Shown here: piece after piece, positions 20,355-32,079 of the stretch | Layout of the letters: every line of letters begins with the position of its first letter | Numbering within the stretch: the stretch's first letter is position 1 | Assembly (NCBI RefSeq): GCF_902167145.1 | Contig: NC_050104.1 | Location: 105,659,849 to 105,723,848 of the forward strand | DNA from: Zea mays | Taxonomy: Eukaryota; Streptophyta; Magnoliopsida; Poales; Poaceae | Direction of reading: 5' to 3' | DNA length: 64,000 bases | Notes under the pieces: generated by a model | Seen by the model: only the letters and a program-made list of their open reading frames with translations | The model's database searches: none | Told to the model about the DNA's origin: nothing | Translations under genes and position numbers: made by a program

Positions 20355-21807
20355 TGAAAGGATCACGATGCCCAAGAGGGGGGTGAATTGGGCTTTTCTA
20401 AAAATCAACACTAATTAAAACCTAAGCAAGAGCCCAACTTCACCCCAACAACTAGCACTAAGAGAATAATACTAGAAATACAATAATGCTAAGACAATAC
20501 TTCAAATACTTGCTAAACAAATAAACAATGCAAAATTCTTGAATTAAGTGCGGGATGTAAAGCAAGGTTTAGAAGACTCCTCCAATTTTTCTCGAGGTAT
20601 CAAAGAGTCGACACTCTCCTCTAGTCCTCGTTGGAGCACCCGCGCAAGGGTATCGCTCCCCCTTGGTCCTCGCAAGAACCAAGTGCTCACTACGAGATGA
20701 TCCTTTGCCACTCCAGCGCGGTGGATCCCCTCACGACCGCTTACAAACTTGAGTCGGGTCACCAACAAGATCTTCACGGTGATCACCGAGCTCCCAACGC
20801 CACCAAGCCATCTAGGTGATGCCGATCACCAAGAGTAACAAGATGTAGACTTTCACTTGACCAAGAGAAGCCTAATGCATGCGGTGTGTGCTCTAGGTGG
20901 CTCTCCCTAGCGCTAAGAGGTCCAAATGCGGGATTAAGATTCTCAAATCACCTCACTAGGCTTTGTGGTGCTTGCAATGCTCTACCATTGTGTAGGAGTA
21001 AATGTGGACAGCAAGACAACGAATATGGTGGGTGGAGGGGGTATACATAGCCCTCACCCACCAACTTGCCGTTACTAGAAAGCTGCTGCGCATGGGCGCA
21101 CCGATGCGCCACCGGTGCGCCAACGGTCGACACCAATGGCTAGTTCTGACAGCTAGCCATTGGGCAGATGGCACACCGGACAGTGAACAGTCACTGTCCG
21201 GTGCGCACCGGACAGTCCGGTGCGCTGTCCGGTGTGCCACTATAATTCAACTTCCAAACCCTGCGCTCTCGGGTCTCTACGAGGGGGAAGAGCTTCCCCG
21301 GGCCAACCTGGTCCCACCTGACAGAGGACGCACCGGACAGTCCGGTGCACATCGGACAGTCCGGTGCTCCACAAACAGAAACCCTGATTTCTATTTTCTG
21401 CTGTTTTTCAAATCGGTTTTCGTTCTAACTCGTGAGTATGTTCTAGAGTGACACCTAGCACTATATGTGAGTGTGAATATGCACCAACACTACACTAGAA
21501 CTCTCTTGGTCAAACTACTCATCGACAACCCCTCTTTATAGTACGGCTAAAACAAAATAAAAGACCTAACTATATCACGAGTGTCCGCAACTCCTTGACA
21601 CTCGGAATACGAAGACCTTCACTTTTTGTTTCGTCGCTTTTAGCCGTCGCTTCAAGTTCTTATCTCCGGGATTGTTTTCACCGTTGTAGTACATCTACCT
21701 GTAATGCGACCTAACTTACCATTTGCCTCTGCAAAACACATGTTAGTCACATATAATATTACGTTGTCATTAATCACTAAAACCAACCAGGGGCCTAGAT
21801 GCTTTCA
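20355..21807 (-). repeat. SIRE-D 3' LTR (1453 bp)
   Basis: Bounded by TGAAAGGATCACGATG at 20355 and GATGCTTTCA ending at 21807, followed by a Sirevirus PPT. It holds GTCCGGTG/CACCGGAC palindromes at about 21174-21236 and 21331-21368, the shared Sirevirus LTR signature, but is otherwise diverged from the other Sirevirus LTRs here. Confidence 0.82.
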
Positions 21808-22244
21808 ATCTCCCCCTTTTTGGTGATTGATGACAACCCTACAAGATTGTGAGAGTAGTTTGTTTTGAAATTTTTGTCAATAGAGAAGATGGTTAGTTGT
21901 ACTCAATACTTTTTGACAGAAAGAGTGTGTAACATAATAATAAGAGTGAGCGCATACACATTGTAAGTTTCTTGTTCATATAAAAGTAAAATCAAATCGA
22001 TGAACAAAGACTGGTGATAACATATAAGGTAAAACACAATACACACACAGTCAACATAAGCATCGAGAGTATATAATAGAGTTTGTGAGCCAAAATCGCC
22101 ATACAAAAGTGGAGCTAGTACAGAGAGTATCAAGCACATATATTACATCAAACTGACTCTCTACTAACTCCCTAACTCCCCCTAACTCTCACAACTCTCA
22201 TATCTCTCCCCCTTCGGTGTCAAACACCAAAAGGGAACCCGAAC
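21808..22244 (-). other. SIRE-D 3' non-coding region with PPT
   Basis: The first bases (plus strand ATCTCCCCCTTTTTGG) are the PPT. The remainder is AT-rich with CT-rich tracts near 22160-22215 that resemble additional PPT-like copies. No gene. Confidence 0.65.
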
Positions 22245-22994
22245 CTACAGACTAGAAGAGGAAGGAGGTGGCGGGGGCGCATCCGGTCGTGGTCGTGGCA
22301 GAAGAGCAAACGCCAGCTGAGGGACAGAGTCAGTCTCGGATCCAGGATCTGCCATAAAAGCTGGAGCTAGTACTGACTCGGACGGAGGCTGCGCAGCAGG
22401 AGCTGCCGGAGCTGAAGAGGTCACAGACACCACCACAATAGCAGTGGTAATAGTAGGAGCTAGTGGCACTATCGGCTGAGCGCTGACAGAGCTCATGACT
22501 GGCGACGAGAAAACCAGGGTGACCGACCGGAGCGGAGAGGAAGAAGGACCAACCAAAGGAAGAGGGGGTCCTGCCTGAATGAATGGCACAACAGCTGCCT
22601 GAAGAGCTGGAGGGGTGCAGACTGAACTAGAGGGATCTAAACACCGGTATGCTGAAGAATGTGAGTCATGAAGGCCTGGTGCTCAGCCCTATCTGCCAAA
22701 AACTGCTGTTGCAGAGTGTCCTGCATGTTCTGAATAGTCTGAAATAGTGAAAGCATTCGCTCGGACATCTGCTGCTGGACCGCTTCCTGACGAGCCTGCT
22801 CGGCTGCCTGTCGAGCCTGCTTGGATGCCAGTCGAGCCTGCTTGGATGCCATAAGAGTCTGCTGTTGTGTAAGAGCCTGAAGGATCGCAGGAGGGGCAGC
22901 AGGAACAACACTGGAACTTTCGGCCTCATGATCATGTGAGCGGGGAGGCAGAGGCGAAGGCGGAGGCGGAATCCCAAAATCATCATCATCATCG

Positions 22995-23044
<50 letters not shown>

Positions 23045-23458
23045 GTCAGGAACTGCTGTGCCCTGAGTCTCGAACTGATGAAAGGTCGTATCCTCTGCCT
23101 GAGTGTCTGTCACGGGATCAGGTGCCGGCACTAGGTCCTCAGGGGTTGGACGGTAGGAGCCAAAGAGGAGGCGAGAGGCCTCAAGAGTGCCCTGGAACTA
23201 CGGTGACCGGATCAGCTGTGCGAAGATGTGGCAAAGATAGTGAGCATATGGCAGCTGTCGCCGGGCACGAAGTCCATCCAATATCGTGTCCTCTATCTCA
23301 CAGATAAGGAAGTCAACAACATCAAACTCTGAGTGAGAGATCAGGGCACCAAGTAGCCAGAGCTGGATATGAGTGGCAGCCTCTCTATAACCCATCCACT
23401 GCCAACTCATTGTTGAAATCATTGTTCTCAATGGCAACCTTTCCTCTAGTAGTTGCAT
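22245..23458 (-). pseudogene. SIRE-D 3' ORF (env-position, plant-transposon-protein-like), broken
   Basis: Reads from about 23458 in one frame to 22637. There is one TAG at 23198-23200 (probably from CAG). A shift into another frame near 22630 gives a Pro/Ala/Ser-rich tail ending at 22245. The N-terminal part contains FLICEIEDTILDGLRARRQ and LPYAHYLCHIFAQLI, resembling a widespread domain of plant retrotransposon ORFs annotated as putative plant transposon protein. The middle has a run of about 20 Asp, then a Pro-rich linker, then a Gln/Ala/Arg coiled coil (MASKQARLASKQARQ). Sireviruses of some families carry an env-like gene in this position. I see no signal peptide or membrane segment, so an envelope role is unsupported here. 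Confidence 0.55.
22981..23046. repeat. (ATC)n trinucleotide microsatellite, about 22 units
   Basis: Nearly pure CAT/ATC repeat with two GTC interruptions. It encodes the poly-Asp run of the SIRE-D 3' ORF on the minus strand and is likely length-variable between genotypes. Confidence 0.95.
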
Positions 23459-24287
23459 CAGTCAAGTATCTCTTCAATTTTTTATTGTCTAAAGTCAAGA
23501 CTTCAACTTTTTCGGTCAGTTCATCATGTAGACTAGTTTGATCATATTGACTCAAATCATCACATGAGGTTGCTACATCAATCTTAACAACATGGTTAAT
23601 AGCCTCATGTGTTTTTGCAAGATAAAAGTTCATTTTCAACAAGAAGATTATCATGATCAAATTTAATCTTAGTATAATCTTCCTTAATTTTTACTAGTCT
23701 ATCTTTCAACTCCCTATTAGCTTCACTTAACTTGTCACATTTATCCTTAGCATCTTTTAGGGAGGATGTAAGCTCATTTACAGTGGATGACATAGTTTTA
23801 TTTTCCTCTTTCATTTCATCACTAGCTTTCATAACTATGTCATATTTTGCATTTAAAAATTCATTTTCATCCTTCAACTTATCACATTTAGCTTTTGACT
23901 TCCTAATGATTTGAGTGTATTCTTTAAGCAAGTCAGCTAGTTCATCATAGGAAGGTGAAGCAAATTCATCATCACTATCATCAATAATATCATTATCATT
24001 TTGTAGCTTCCGTTCACCTCTAGCCATGAGGCATAGGTGAGAAGTCGATGATGGTGATGGTGGTGGTGAAGAGAAGTCCCCAGCGATGGCAGCAACTTTT
24101 TCATCATTTTCTTCTTCACTTGAAGAAGATCCACTTGATGACTCAATGTCAGTGAGCCATTCGCCAACAATGTATGTCTTTCCATTTTTCTTTTTGTGGA
24201 ACCTCTTATGCTTCCCATCCTTCCTCTTGAAGAATCTCTTTTCCTTTTTCTCATCATCACTATCAACTTCTTTCTTGCCCTTGAACT
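23395..24287 (-). pseudogene. gag: SIRE-D gag, C-terminal half, truncated and frameshifted
   Basis: Begins at the E insertion point with FKGKKEVDSDDEKKEKR. The following layout matches SIRE-A Gag after its zinc knuckle: a Lys-rich run, then EWLTDIESSSGSSSSEEE in place of EWDSDESSSDSSSDED, then LCLMARGERK in place of KCLMAKDGKR. A coiled coil follows from about 23960 to 23620. A 1-base frameshift near 23625 moves the frame to one that ends at 23385. The gag-like tail runs straight into the env-position ORF near 23395-23410. Confidence 0.72.
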
Positions 24288-27200
24288 AGTAACACTATAA
24301 AAATCACCAAATAAAAATAATACAGTTAGTTTATTAATGATGTTTATGGTAATGAATTTTCTTTTAAGAGTGTGTCATTTATTTGGTTTTGGAATAATTT
24401 TTGATTTCACATGATTGGTTTTTGAATATTTAGTAGCATTTCTTCTTAAATGAAAATCCTAGTAAATAATAATAATATAATTATTGGTCCAAAAATAAAA
24501 ATATTTAGGAAACCATTTATTTTGATATGGTTAATCATTTTGTATATAAGTATTTGCAAAAATCTCTCTTTTATTGTTTTATTGTGACACACGCTTGATT
24601 TAAATAGAATTTATTCGAAAATTATGTATTTTATTTATAAACTATTATTTTTGGATTTATTATAATTCTTAGAGAGTATATATATATATATTTGTTACAC
24701 TAAAAAGGAAATTCGAAAAAGAAAAAAACAAAACAACACCTAAACCTAACGGCCCATTTGGCCCATGAAGCCAACTAGGAGCCACCGCTCTTACCCTAAC
24801 CCTAGCCGCGCCTCCCACTACCCTGCTCCCTGTCTCCCAGCCGCAATTCCTCCTTCTCTCTCTCCCACACCCTTCCCTCTCCCTCCTCTGCTGCGCATCG
24901 CACCAGGTCGCCGAGCAGCCCGCGACCGCGCCCAGCACGCGACCCAACCCTGCTCCAGCCGCCGACCGCGCGCCACCCCACGCCAGGAGCAACCGCAAGG
25001 GCCGAGCCACGACGCTCCTGCTTCCCCGCGTCCCCGACCACACGCGCCATGGACCGAAGACGATCGCCCCTGCCCCAACCTCGTGCCCGCGCCGAGCCGC
25101 GCCCAGCGCGCGACGCAGCTGCAGACCGACGCCAGCGACCCCGAGCCCCCGCGCCAGGAACGACCGGCACTTCTGACCCGCGCCGAGCCCCTGCACCCGA
25201 CCGAGGACCGTGCCAGGAACACGTCGTGCCCAAGGACCGAAGCCCAACCTCGCGCCGTCCGTTTCCTCACCGAGTTAATGGAGTTCATTACGTCTGCTTT
25301 CCTCCCCCATTACCTCTCCCCATTGATGGACGCCATCAATAGCAGCCTTAAGCCATGGCCGGCCCTTACTCTCCCCTCCCTCTCTCTATAAAACCCCAGC
25401 CGAGCTCCTCTCTTCCTACCCCAAGCTCGCTCCCTCCTCTCGGTTCTCTCTCCCTCGCCGTTCACCGTCGTGAAGTTCGTCGCCGGACCGTCCGCGCAGC
25501 ACCTCGCCGGAGACGTGCCCGAACCCCGTCCAACCCTTCGCCTAGACACGCGCTCGAGCCCGTTCGCCGTCGTCCGTTCATCTCTGTACATGAGCGAACT
25601 CAAGGTTGAAGACAACCCCAACCCGTTAATTTATTGTCTAAATCATGTGTTGAATTAATTTATGAATTTGTGAATTATTGTTGTAATATTGATGCGATTT
25701 GGCGATTTGTGTATGATTTTAGAGATTCGATATATACGTGTAACCAAAATCGAACCCCGATTTTAAATATACGTACGATTTTATAATTTTAAAAATGAAC
25801 ACGATCACTATTCACTAACTTAGTTATTTTCATACTAGAAATGATTATAATTAACTTCGTTTTAGTGCGTGGAGCGATAATCGGTTAGTATTGATATAAG
25901 TGATATAAGAAATTGAAATAGGTATTGAGCCACGTATTTCCGGTCAAATGAAAATATAGATTTCACTATTCATGATAAATGTATTCATAAGTATAGCACT
26001 TAATTACTTAGAATTAGTAAGATATTTATCTATGTCATAACAACCATGAATATATTATTAAAAGTCCCGTTTAGTAATATACAATTAATTCTTAGAATAT
26101 TAATGTTAGAAGAATTAAATAAACAATTTTTAGTTATACGTATAAATTCTATTTAGAAAATAAAGGAGAAAACCGAAAGGATAGAATTTATAATAATGTT
26201 AAAATAACCTAATTGGACGCTCATACTTTTCTAATAAAGAAAATGATAGTACGTTGATAAACATAGGTTTCTTTCTAATGAAGTAGATAATTTGTTTCTA
26301 GTTTAAAATAACCTTTTAATAGATATCATATTTAACAAGGTTCGTTATAGATGTTTAAGTATAGCCGTCTTAAATAGAAACTTAAAAGAATATATAGACC
26401 ATATGTTTATTAATAAAAATAGAAGATAAATATATGTCCAATTAATAGATTATTATAATTTCTTAATTAAAAGATAACATGGGTCATTGCTTTTATAAAC
26501 TAAAATGATAGTTTATACATAATTTTCTTTCTAATGAATTAGATCATTTGTTCCTACAATAGAATTAAAGATAATTAATAGATTAATTATCCTTTATCAT
26601 AATTTATTAATCAAATTGATAGTCAATTTGTTCTTAACTAGATTTATGGCATGATTAATGATTTCATAGAATTTAGTCCACATTATATACAAATCACTTA
26701 GCTTTTCCTAAAGGATAAAATAAAGTAATAAGAGTTTAAGTTCCTTTATAACTTAAAATGTTATTTAATATTGACTTCAAATATAATAATATAGGGTATG
26801 TGTTTTCTAATGAAAATAAAAGATTGTTATTTGTTTATTATTTTTTGCATGAAAATCCACTTAAGGCCCATAACCTAACTCGTCTTAAATAGGTGAATAA
26901 TAATATAACTATGATCTTTTCACATAAAAAGTTGTTTAAGCTATCTATGAGCTTGTTATAAAAGTAATGTTTAATAATGTGTTTTATAACTCATTAACCT
27001 TAGATATATAACATAAAATTTTCTCTAAAAAGTTAAAAGGTTTAATATTGTTATTACGTGTTTTATCATCTTATAAACCCTTTATCTTAGACGTATCACG
27101 TATGACGTTTTATAGAAGATTAAAATTGATGAACCTAATATTTGTATATTTTAATTAAGATATTTTTAAGCTCATGTCTTGTTTTATAAAGTATAGATCA

Positions 27201-28744
27201 CACTTTTTTTGAAAAGAATACCCTCTTATTATAACCATTACTTGCGATGTTCTTTAAAAGCGAACGCTCTTTTCGTTAGGCTTTATTTTAGCTTTACGTA
27301 TGGTGAATGTGGTATGTTATTGAGTGGTGTTTGTTCTTCTTGTTTGTTTGTGTGATATTCAGTGGTTGATCTAGTAGTTAAGAATCAAGATCTATTCCTA
27401 TCCATGGAAGAACCTCAAGTTTTCAATAAGCAAGGCAAGTGGACTTCTCCCTCTGCATACTCTATTTGATCCCAAACAATACATTTAATAAAGTTTATTC
27501 TTCTATGAATATATGCATAATTTTATGAGTTACCTATTTAGATACCCCTAACCTTTCCAACCTTACTCCTTGTTTAACCTGGGATTATGATCTAATCAAG
27601 TAGCTATGCTATTGCTACAACTTTAAATTTATGTAGTCACTCCCGCTTATGATATTAATGTTCCAAATGGTAAGTTTACATTATTGTTGTTAACCCGATG
27701 GTTAAACAAGATTATTGCATATTAATTGGAACATGGAGTGACCACCCGGGAAAACAGTGCTACCATGAGAACTATCATGGCTCTAGTCTTGGCTAAATAA
27801 CTAGGGAAGTCTTATGTTGGGTGTTGGTCATGGTTGACAGGAACGGGGGCACCTGACAAGCTCTTATAGTTCCGGCTCAGGCAGATTGGATACGGGCATA
27901 GTTCCCAAAGCTTTACCCTGCAGTCTAGGCTATAAGTTGGTTACGTTAGGTGTGCTTTATGCAGTTTGACCATTTCCAGCATTTGTGTAATGAGGACTCT
28001 AGGGAGAAGCCTCGTAGTGAGACCCTGGCCATTCACCTCGGAAGTGAATACGGGTCTAGCTAACCCGGGATAGAAGGGAATTGCGACTCATGGGTAAAGA
28101 TGTGCCACCTCTGCAGAGTGTAAAACTGATATATCAGTCGTGCTCACGGTTATGAGCAGCCTGGACTGCTCACATGATAATTGAACTTGAAGATGGAAAT
28201 AAATCGAGATCCGATGATCTACCAATGGTTTGCTTAAGTGGTTTCACTTAAGTGTTTTTGATATACTCTTATATCTTTGTTTAAAGGGAATACTTGGGAT
28301 TCACACTTATTAGTAAGACATGTGTTGTTAATAAAATGTTGACCAACTAAAATGCTTACTGCTCAACCTTAGCCTCACCTTGTTAAACTTGCATTAGTTT
28401 TTCCCCCACTTGCTGAGCCCCGACCATAAGTGAGCTCACCCTTGCTTAATTTTGATCAGAAGTTTGTAGATGAAGATATGATGTTGAACTCCATGGATGC
28501 TAGTCTAGCGATACCCTCGATCATCTTCCTGTGGATGGATGTCCTTGTTTCGCTGTACTTTGATGAATAAAGGTTAAGACATTATGTCTGTTCGAAGTGT
28601 AATATGTTAATATAATCGTTATTTACGCTTTTATGCATTGTTCTTTTGATATATTACACTTGTGACGTCAACATATGTGTGGAAATAGATCCTGGCACAG
28701 ATATGCTATGCACCCGGCTCTGCCCCTTAGAAACGGGTGTGACA
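24288..28744 (+). repeat. Element E left LTR (4457 bp)
   Basis: Aligns with the right LTR pieces from AACACTATAAAAATCACC onward. The first two bases are AG where the right LTR has the canonical TG (32105). It ends CGGGTGTGACA, four bases before the PBS. It consists of an AT-rich start, a GC-rich block (24740-25480), a TATA box (25386-25395) and a very AT-rich 2-kb stretch (25640-27400). Open frames in the GC-rich block are not credible genes. The right LTR lacks about 15 bases found here near 27661-27675. Confidence 0.9.
25386..25395 (+). promoter_or_regulatory. Element E LTR TATA box
   Basis: CTATAAAACC after a CT-rich tract (CCTCTCTCT) at the end of the GC-rich block. In the right LTR, SIRE-B is inserted directly behind this TATA (33254-33264). 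Confidence 0.65.
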
Positions 28745-28748
28745 GAAG

Positions 28749-28760
28749 TGGTATCAAAGC
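28749..28760 (+). promoter_or_regulatory. Element E primer-binding site (initiator Met tRNA)
   Basis: TGGTATCAAAGC starts four bases after the LTR end, matching the initiator methionine tRNA complement. It fixes the end of the left LTR and the plus orientation. Confidence 0.88.
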
Positions 28761-29640
28761 AATGTGACCGTAGGTCGCTAGATTAGTTAGAAATGGATAA
28801 CCCAGTCAGTCGTTCAAAACTTGACTTAATTGTCTCCATAAAAACTTACGTTATATCAAAACTCGTCTCTTTTATCTTCAACCCTTCCTGTCTGATTCTT
28901 CATCTATCAGAAGGTTCTAATGAGAAGCATTGCAAGATGATCAAGCTAGGATTGCGGAACTTGAAGCGAAGTTTGCCAGAAGAAACCTTTTCGAAGCTAT
29001 CAACGATGCCCTATTATCTATCTTATCCCCACTCCGTAAGAAGTTTTGTTATGGATCCCCTAGATCTATTATTTGACTTCTTGGCTAAGGTGATAGGATT
29101 GTTCTTTAGTATTAAGATTTTCGACTAGATCGGTAATGGCGATATTATATTATATTATAAGTGGTTTTCTAATCCCTAATATTGCTATATAACCCTTGAC
29201 TTCTTATACTTTTGTTTTCTTACCATTGTATTGCCACCCTTGCGCAATACCTACCTTGATACATTAAAACTATTGCCTCTCTACTTTTCTCATTGATAAC
29301 GCTTTCTCCCTAACTCACTTCATATCCTTGGTTGTATCATTTATCCTCACTTTAAAAGTTCATGGTTATCTTATTTCACTTGGCCACCAACAAATATGTC
29401 TTGTCTACTTACTTGCTATTTCTTACCCAACTCCCTAATGTTATAATATCTTGCTTATCCCAAACCTTGTCTCACCTTTTGTTTTGGTTGATTGAGTAGA
29501 ATTGGATTGTGTTGTGCTGGTATGCTTGAGTTCATTGTCCTTTGTGTTCATGTTTGATTTGCTTCTTTGAAATGATTGTTGGTGTATTGTGTGACTTTTG
29601 TCCACAATGACATCAGTTAGCTAGGTAAAATCTTAGATAC
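28761..29640 (+). pseudogene. Element E leader with gag N-terminal relic
   Basis: Mostly untranslated-looking. A 47-codon open stretch at 28933-29073 reads QDDQARIAELEAKFAR and on to LLSILSPLRKKFCYG, a coiled-coil segment in the same frame as the ORF at 29641, and ends at TGA 29074. It looks like a decayed Gag N-terminus. The overlapping ATG frame 28793-29128 has no family features. Sequence after 29130 is AT-rich with no ORF. Confidence 0.4.
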
Positions 29641-30123
29641 ATGGGTTTTCTCTGCTCCCTACAATCTATCTTTACTCAACCCTTTCATCCCTTCCATTCT
29701 TCCATACCCATACAGATGTCAGACCTTGGAATGTCAACTACAAGTGATGTCACTAAATGCAAAGAATGTGGTGTGTTGGCAAGTCAAAACAACACTATAA
29801 ATCAAACAACTGATGAACAGACATTCAATACACAAAAGGATGCACAACTAAACCAACAGACAAGTGACCTTGGAACATGTTGTTGTTGTGAGTACTATGG
29901 AATTCCTTGTCGCCAAATCAATGCAAACGAAAGTGAAACTACAAAACAGAAGAATCAGATTTTATTTTCTGGCATAAACAGACAAATGTCTCCCCAAGAA
30001 CAACTAATAGCAGATTCTCTCATACCTAATGCACTGTCAGTTGATGAATTACAAAGTATTCCAAAAAAGGAAACATCACAAGGATGCCCAACCCCAAGAA
30101 GAAACACAGGAGTGTTACATTGA
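29641..30123 (+). CDS. Element E ORF1, Cys-rich Gag-like fragment
   Basis: 160 residues from ATG at 29641. I do not recognise the protein as a whole. It has Cys pairs (CKECG near residue 40; CCCCEYYGIPC near residue 82) and many Gln/Asn/Thr. Its 3' end overlaps ORF2 by 95 bases in a different frame, so ORF1 and ORF2 may be one Gag separated by a frameshift, or be linked by programmed frameshifting. It lies about 0.9 kb behind the PBS, where gag would be expected. Confidence 0.5.
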   Translation: MGFLCSLQSIFTQPFHPFHSSIPIQMSDLGMSTTSDVTKCKECGVLASQNNTINQTTDEQTFNTQKDAQLNQQTSDLGTCCCCEYYGIPCRQINANESETTKQKNQILFSGINRQMSPQEQLIADSLIPNALSVDELQSIPKKETSQGCPTPRRNTGVLH

Positions 30124-30955
30124 TGGATGGACTATTACTTGCACACAATTTCAGCCTTGTCGTCGCATCAGGTCCAAGAAACGAAAAGGGAAACATGGAA
30201 AAAGTCAAGAAATAACTTCAAGAAAAGCTTGCTATCAATGTGGACGTGAAGGTCATTACTTCCGTAACTGTCTTGAGAAGAGTTCACTACAAATCACCTC
30301 CGAGATGAAGCTATCTCAGTCTTTAGACATGGAATATGAACAAAAATGCACGGAAACTTCTACCAACACCGTAAAGACAACTCCACCATGTAACTTATCA
30401 AGTCGTGCTTGCTTTGGCTGTGGTAATACCGGCCATCTTGTTAATAGTTGTCCTAAGAAAGATGTGGAGATCAATAAGGTCCAAAAGAAAAGACAACACC
30501 CTCAAACTCATGCATCAACAAAGAATAAACAACGGAAAGAGACCACCAGAAGGATAAGTTATGCAGTGACAGGAACTATTCCATATGATAATGCAGTGAT
30601 TTTTGGAACACTAGTCATTCACACAACCATCGCCACCGTGTTGTATGATCCTCATACAACACATTCTTTTATCAGTGCCGAGTTTGCAACAAAGTATGGT
30701 ATCTTTAAGTGTCCCTTGAGATCAAGTAAGACCATCAGTGCACCCGAAGGAAAAATGTTAGTAAACTACATATGTCCAAATGTAAGTGTTAAAATCAATG
30801 GGATAGATTTTCCAGCTGGTCTTATAGTGATAGAAACAATGGGAAAGGATATGATTCTTGGAAAGAATTGGTTACAAAGAACTAAGGCAGAAATCCAACA
30901 TACTGAGAGAACCATGTGTTTGGAAACCCCATCTGGAGAAAAAAATAGTAGTTGA
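30029..30955 (+). CDS. Element E ORF2: two zinc knuckles plus a degenerate retropepsin domain
   Basis: 308 codons. Two CCHC knuckles: CYQCGREGHYFRNC (30230-30271) and CFGCGNTGHLVNSC (30410-30451). A basic linker follows, then a retropepsin-like domain at about residues 185-295: VLYDPHTTHSFIS in place of the usual V-L-D-S-G-A-T-H-S-F-I-S, and later DMILGKNWL in place of the family's D-x-ILG-x-x-WL. The catalytic D is present but S/T-G is replaced by P-H (30647-30655), so proteolysis is unlikely. The remaining fold looks intact. After the stop (30953-30955) there is no RT. The start is uncertain: Met 30029 lies inside ORF1, and the fusion with ORF1 may be the real Gag. Confidence 0.7.
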   Translation: MHCQLMNYKVFQKRKHHKDAQPQEETQECYIDGWTITCTQFQPCRRIRSKKRKGKHGKSQEITSRKACYQCGREGHYFRNCLEKSSLQITSEMKLSQSLDMEYEQKCTETSTNTVKTTPPCNLSSRACFGCGNTGHLVNSCPKKDVEINKVQKKRQHPQTHASTKNKQRKETTRRISYAVTGTIPYDNAVIFGTLVIHTTIATVLYDPHTTHSFISAEFATKYGIFKCPLRSSKTISAPEGKMLVNYICPNVSVKINGIDFPAGLIVIETMGKDMILGKNWLQRTKAEIQHTERTMCLETPSGEKNSS

Positions 30956-31492
30956 AGACAACCGACCTCCAGCTTTGATTGGTGCATCTGACAAGGAAGA
31001 ATCATATATCATTTAGCTAGAAGGAGTATGTCTCACAAAAAAAATGTCAAAGTGTTCCCCCTTTCAAGATTTGTAATTGTGCTAAGTGATATATGAATAA
31101 ATTTGGAGAATCTCTCGCACCTATTGTGTTTTGCCTCTTTATAAAGAGAATAAAGTGTGGTGTCATCTGCTATATGCAAACAATGTGATGCTCTATTCTA
31201 GTTGCCCTAAAAGTCCCGCTCAAGTCTTTCTCTCAATTTGTCCTCAAAGAAATACTCTTGGATCAGAAAGATGATTTGGATATCATGCTCTAAAATCTAT
31301 AAAGTTCAAAAGATCTTTGTTAAGGGATATAACACCTGTAAACTCTTGTAGTATGATGAAGCTAGGCGGAATCAGAAATCATCCTTAATTAATCTTATAT
31401 TGGAAATCGAAACGTTGTGTTAGCTCTTTATCTTAATGTCATGCAAGCCTCTTATGCAGTTTGTCTCACTAACTCTTTTACCCTCTGACTAG
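30956..31492 (+). other. Element E inter-ORF sequence
   Basis: AT-rich, no ORF over 60 codons and no recognisable pol motif. RT, RNase H and integrase would lie here in an autonomous relative, so this is the deletion or replacement site. Confidence 0.6.
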
Positions 31493-31978
31493 ATGATGAA
31501 CCCCAATGGAAATGAAGTAAATGATTCCAACGACAATATTCCTACCTTAACAACTATGAACGAGAAAAACGAGTCACAGAAATATTCGATGAATGGAATG
31601 AAGAACAACAAAAGGAATAGAAAAATGTTTGGATACATGATTAGTCCACCTCAATCACAAGCAAAAGCCCCGAAACACATGGATACCCAAACAGAAGAAT
31701 CAAGTCAGGCTCAGCTATATGAGATACAGACACCTAATCAACCCTCACCCCATGTTGGTCAAGCAAAGTTGACTCGCAAAGAACTCAAAGCAAGAGGTGC
31801 TTGCTACTACTGCAAAAATGAAGGACATATTATTCGCCAATGCCCCAAGAAGCGTCTAGACCGACTAGAGAAGAAAGCTGCCAAGCATGACCTAAGCAAT
31901 AGTTCAGAAGACCCACCATTTTATAAGTATGATGATGAAGGTCGCCTGATTAGTATTCATTACGAAGCAAAGAAGTAA
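31493..31978 (+). CDS. Element E ORF3: separate small protein with one zinc knuckle
   Basis: 161 residues from ATG at 31493 with no internal stop. The N-terminal half is Asn/Gln/Ser-rich. One CCHC knuckle CYYCKNEGHIIRQC (31802-31843) is followed by a basic helix (KKRLDRLEKKAAKH) and an acidic/aromatic tail. It sits just before the PPT, where autonomous gypsy elements end pol. It may be a duplicated Gag nucleocapsid or an independent RNA-binding accessory protein; function is unknown. The knuckle belongs to the same general class as those of ORF2 but is not a close copy. Confidence 0.62.
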   Translation: MMNPNGNEVNDSNDNIPTLTTMNEKNESQKYSMNGMKNNKRNRKMFGYMISPPQSQAKAPKHMDTQTEESSQAQLYEIQTPNQPSPHVGQAKLTRKELKARGACYYCKNEGHIIRQCPKKRLDRLEKKAAKHDLSNSSEDPPFYKYDDEGRLISIHYEAKK

Positions 31979-32079
31979 GGAAGTTACTTAATATTAGAAG
32001 AGTTCAATGAAAACTAAGAACCTACAATAACCATGTATCTCCTTTGCTTTCGTGCTAGCCTTCCTTAATCTCGAGGACG

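Larger units (their letters stand above)
20355..24287 (-). mobile_element. SIRE-D: Sirevirus with env-position ORF, pol missing, interrupted by element E
   Basis: Minus-strand Sirevirus from a different family than SIRE-A/B/C. Seen from low coordinates: 3' LTR (20355-21807), PPT (ATCTCCCCCTTTTT on plus, from 21808), a 3' ORF in the env-like position (22637-23458 plus a tail to 22245) and the C-terminal half of gag (about 23400-24287). The pol gene expected between gag and the 3' ORF is absent. Element E inserted in gag at 24288, so the 5' remainder lies beyond the window. 20350-20354 (ACAAC) would be the left TSD. Confidence 0.75.

Noticed and set aside
22981..23046. His-rich or Met-rich protein from the ATC repeat in other frames
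   Set aside because: Only the Asp frame continues the adjoining 3' ORF; the others are shadows of the microsatellite.
24765..25391. 208-codon open frame (plus) and overlapping minus-strand frames in element E LTR
   Set aside because: GC-rich LTR block upstream of the TATA box, low complexity. The right LTR copy (32595-32971) is shorter and frameshifted, so the frame is not conserved.
28793..29128. 111-codon frame just after the element E PBS
   Set aside because: No family features, and it overlaps the better-supported coiled-coil frame at 28933-29073; probably chance.
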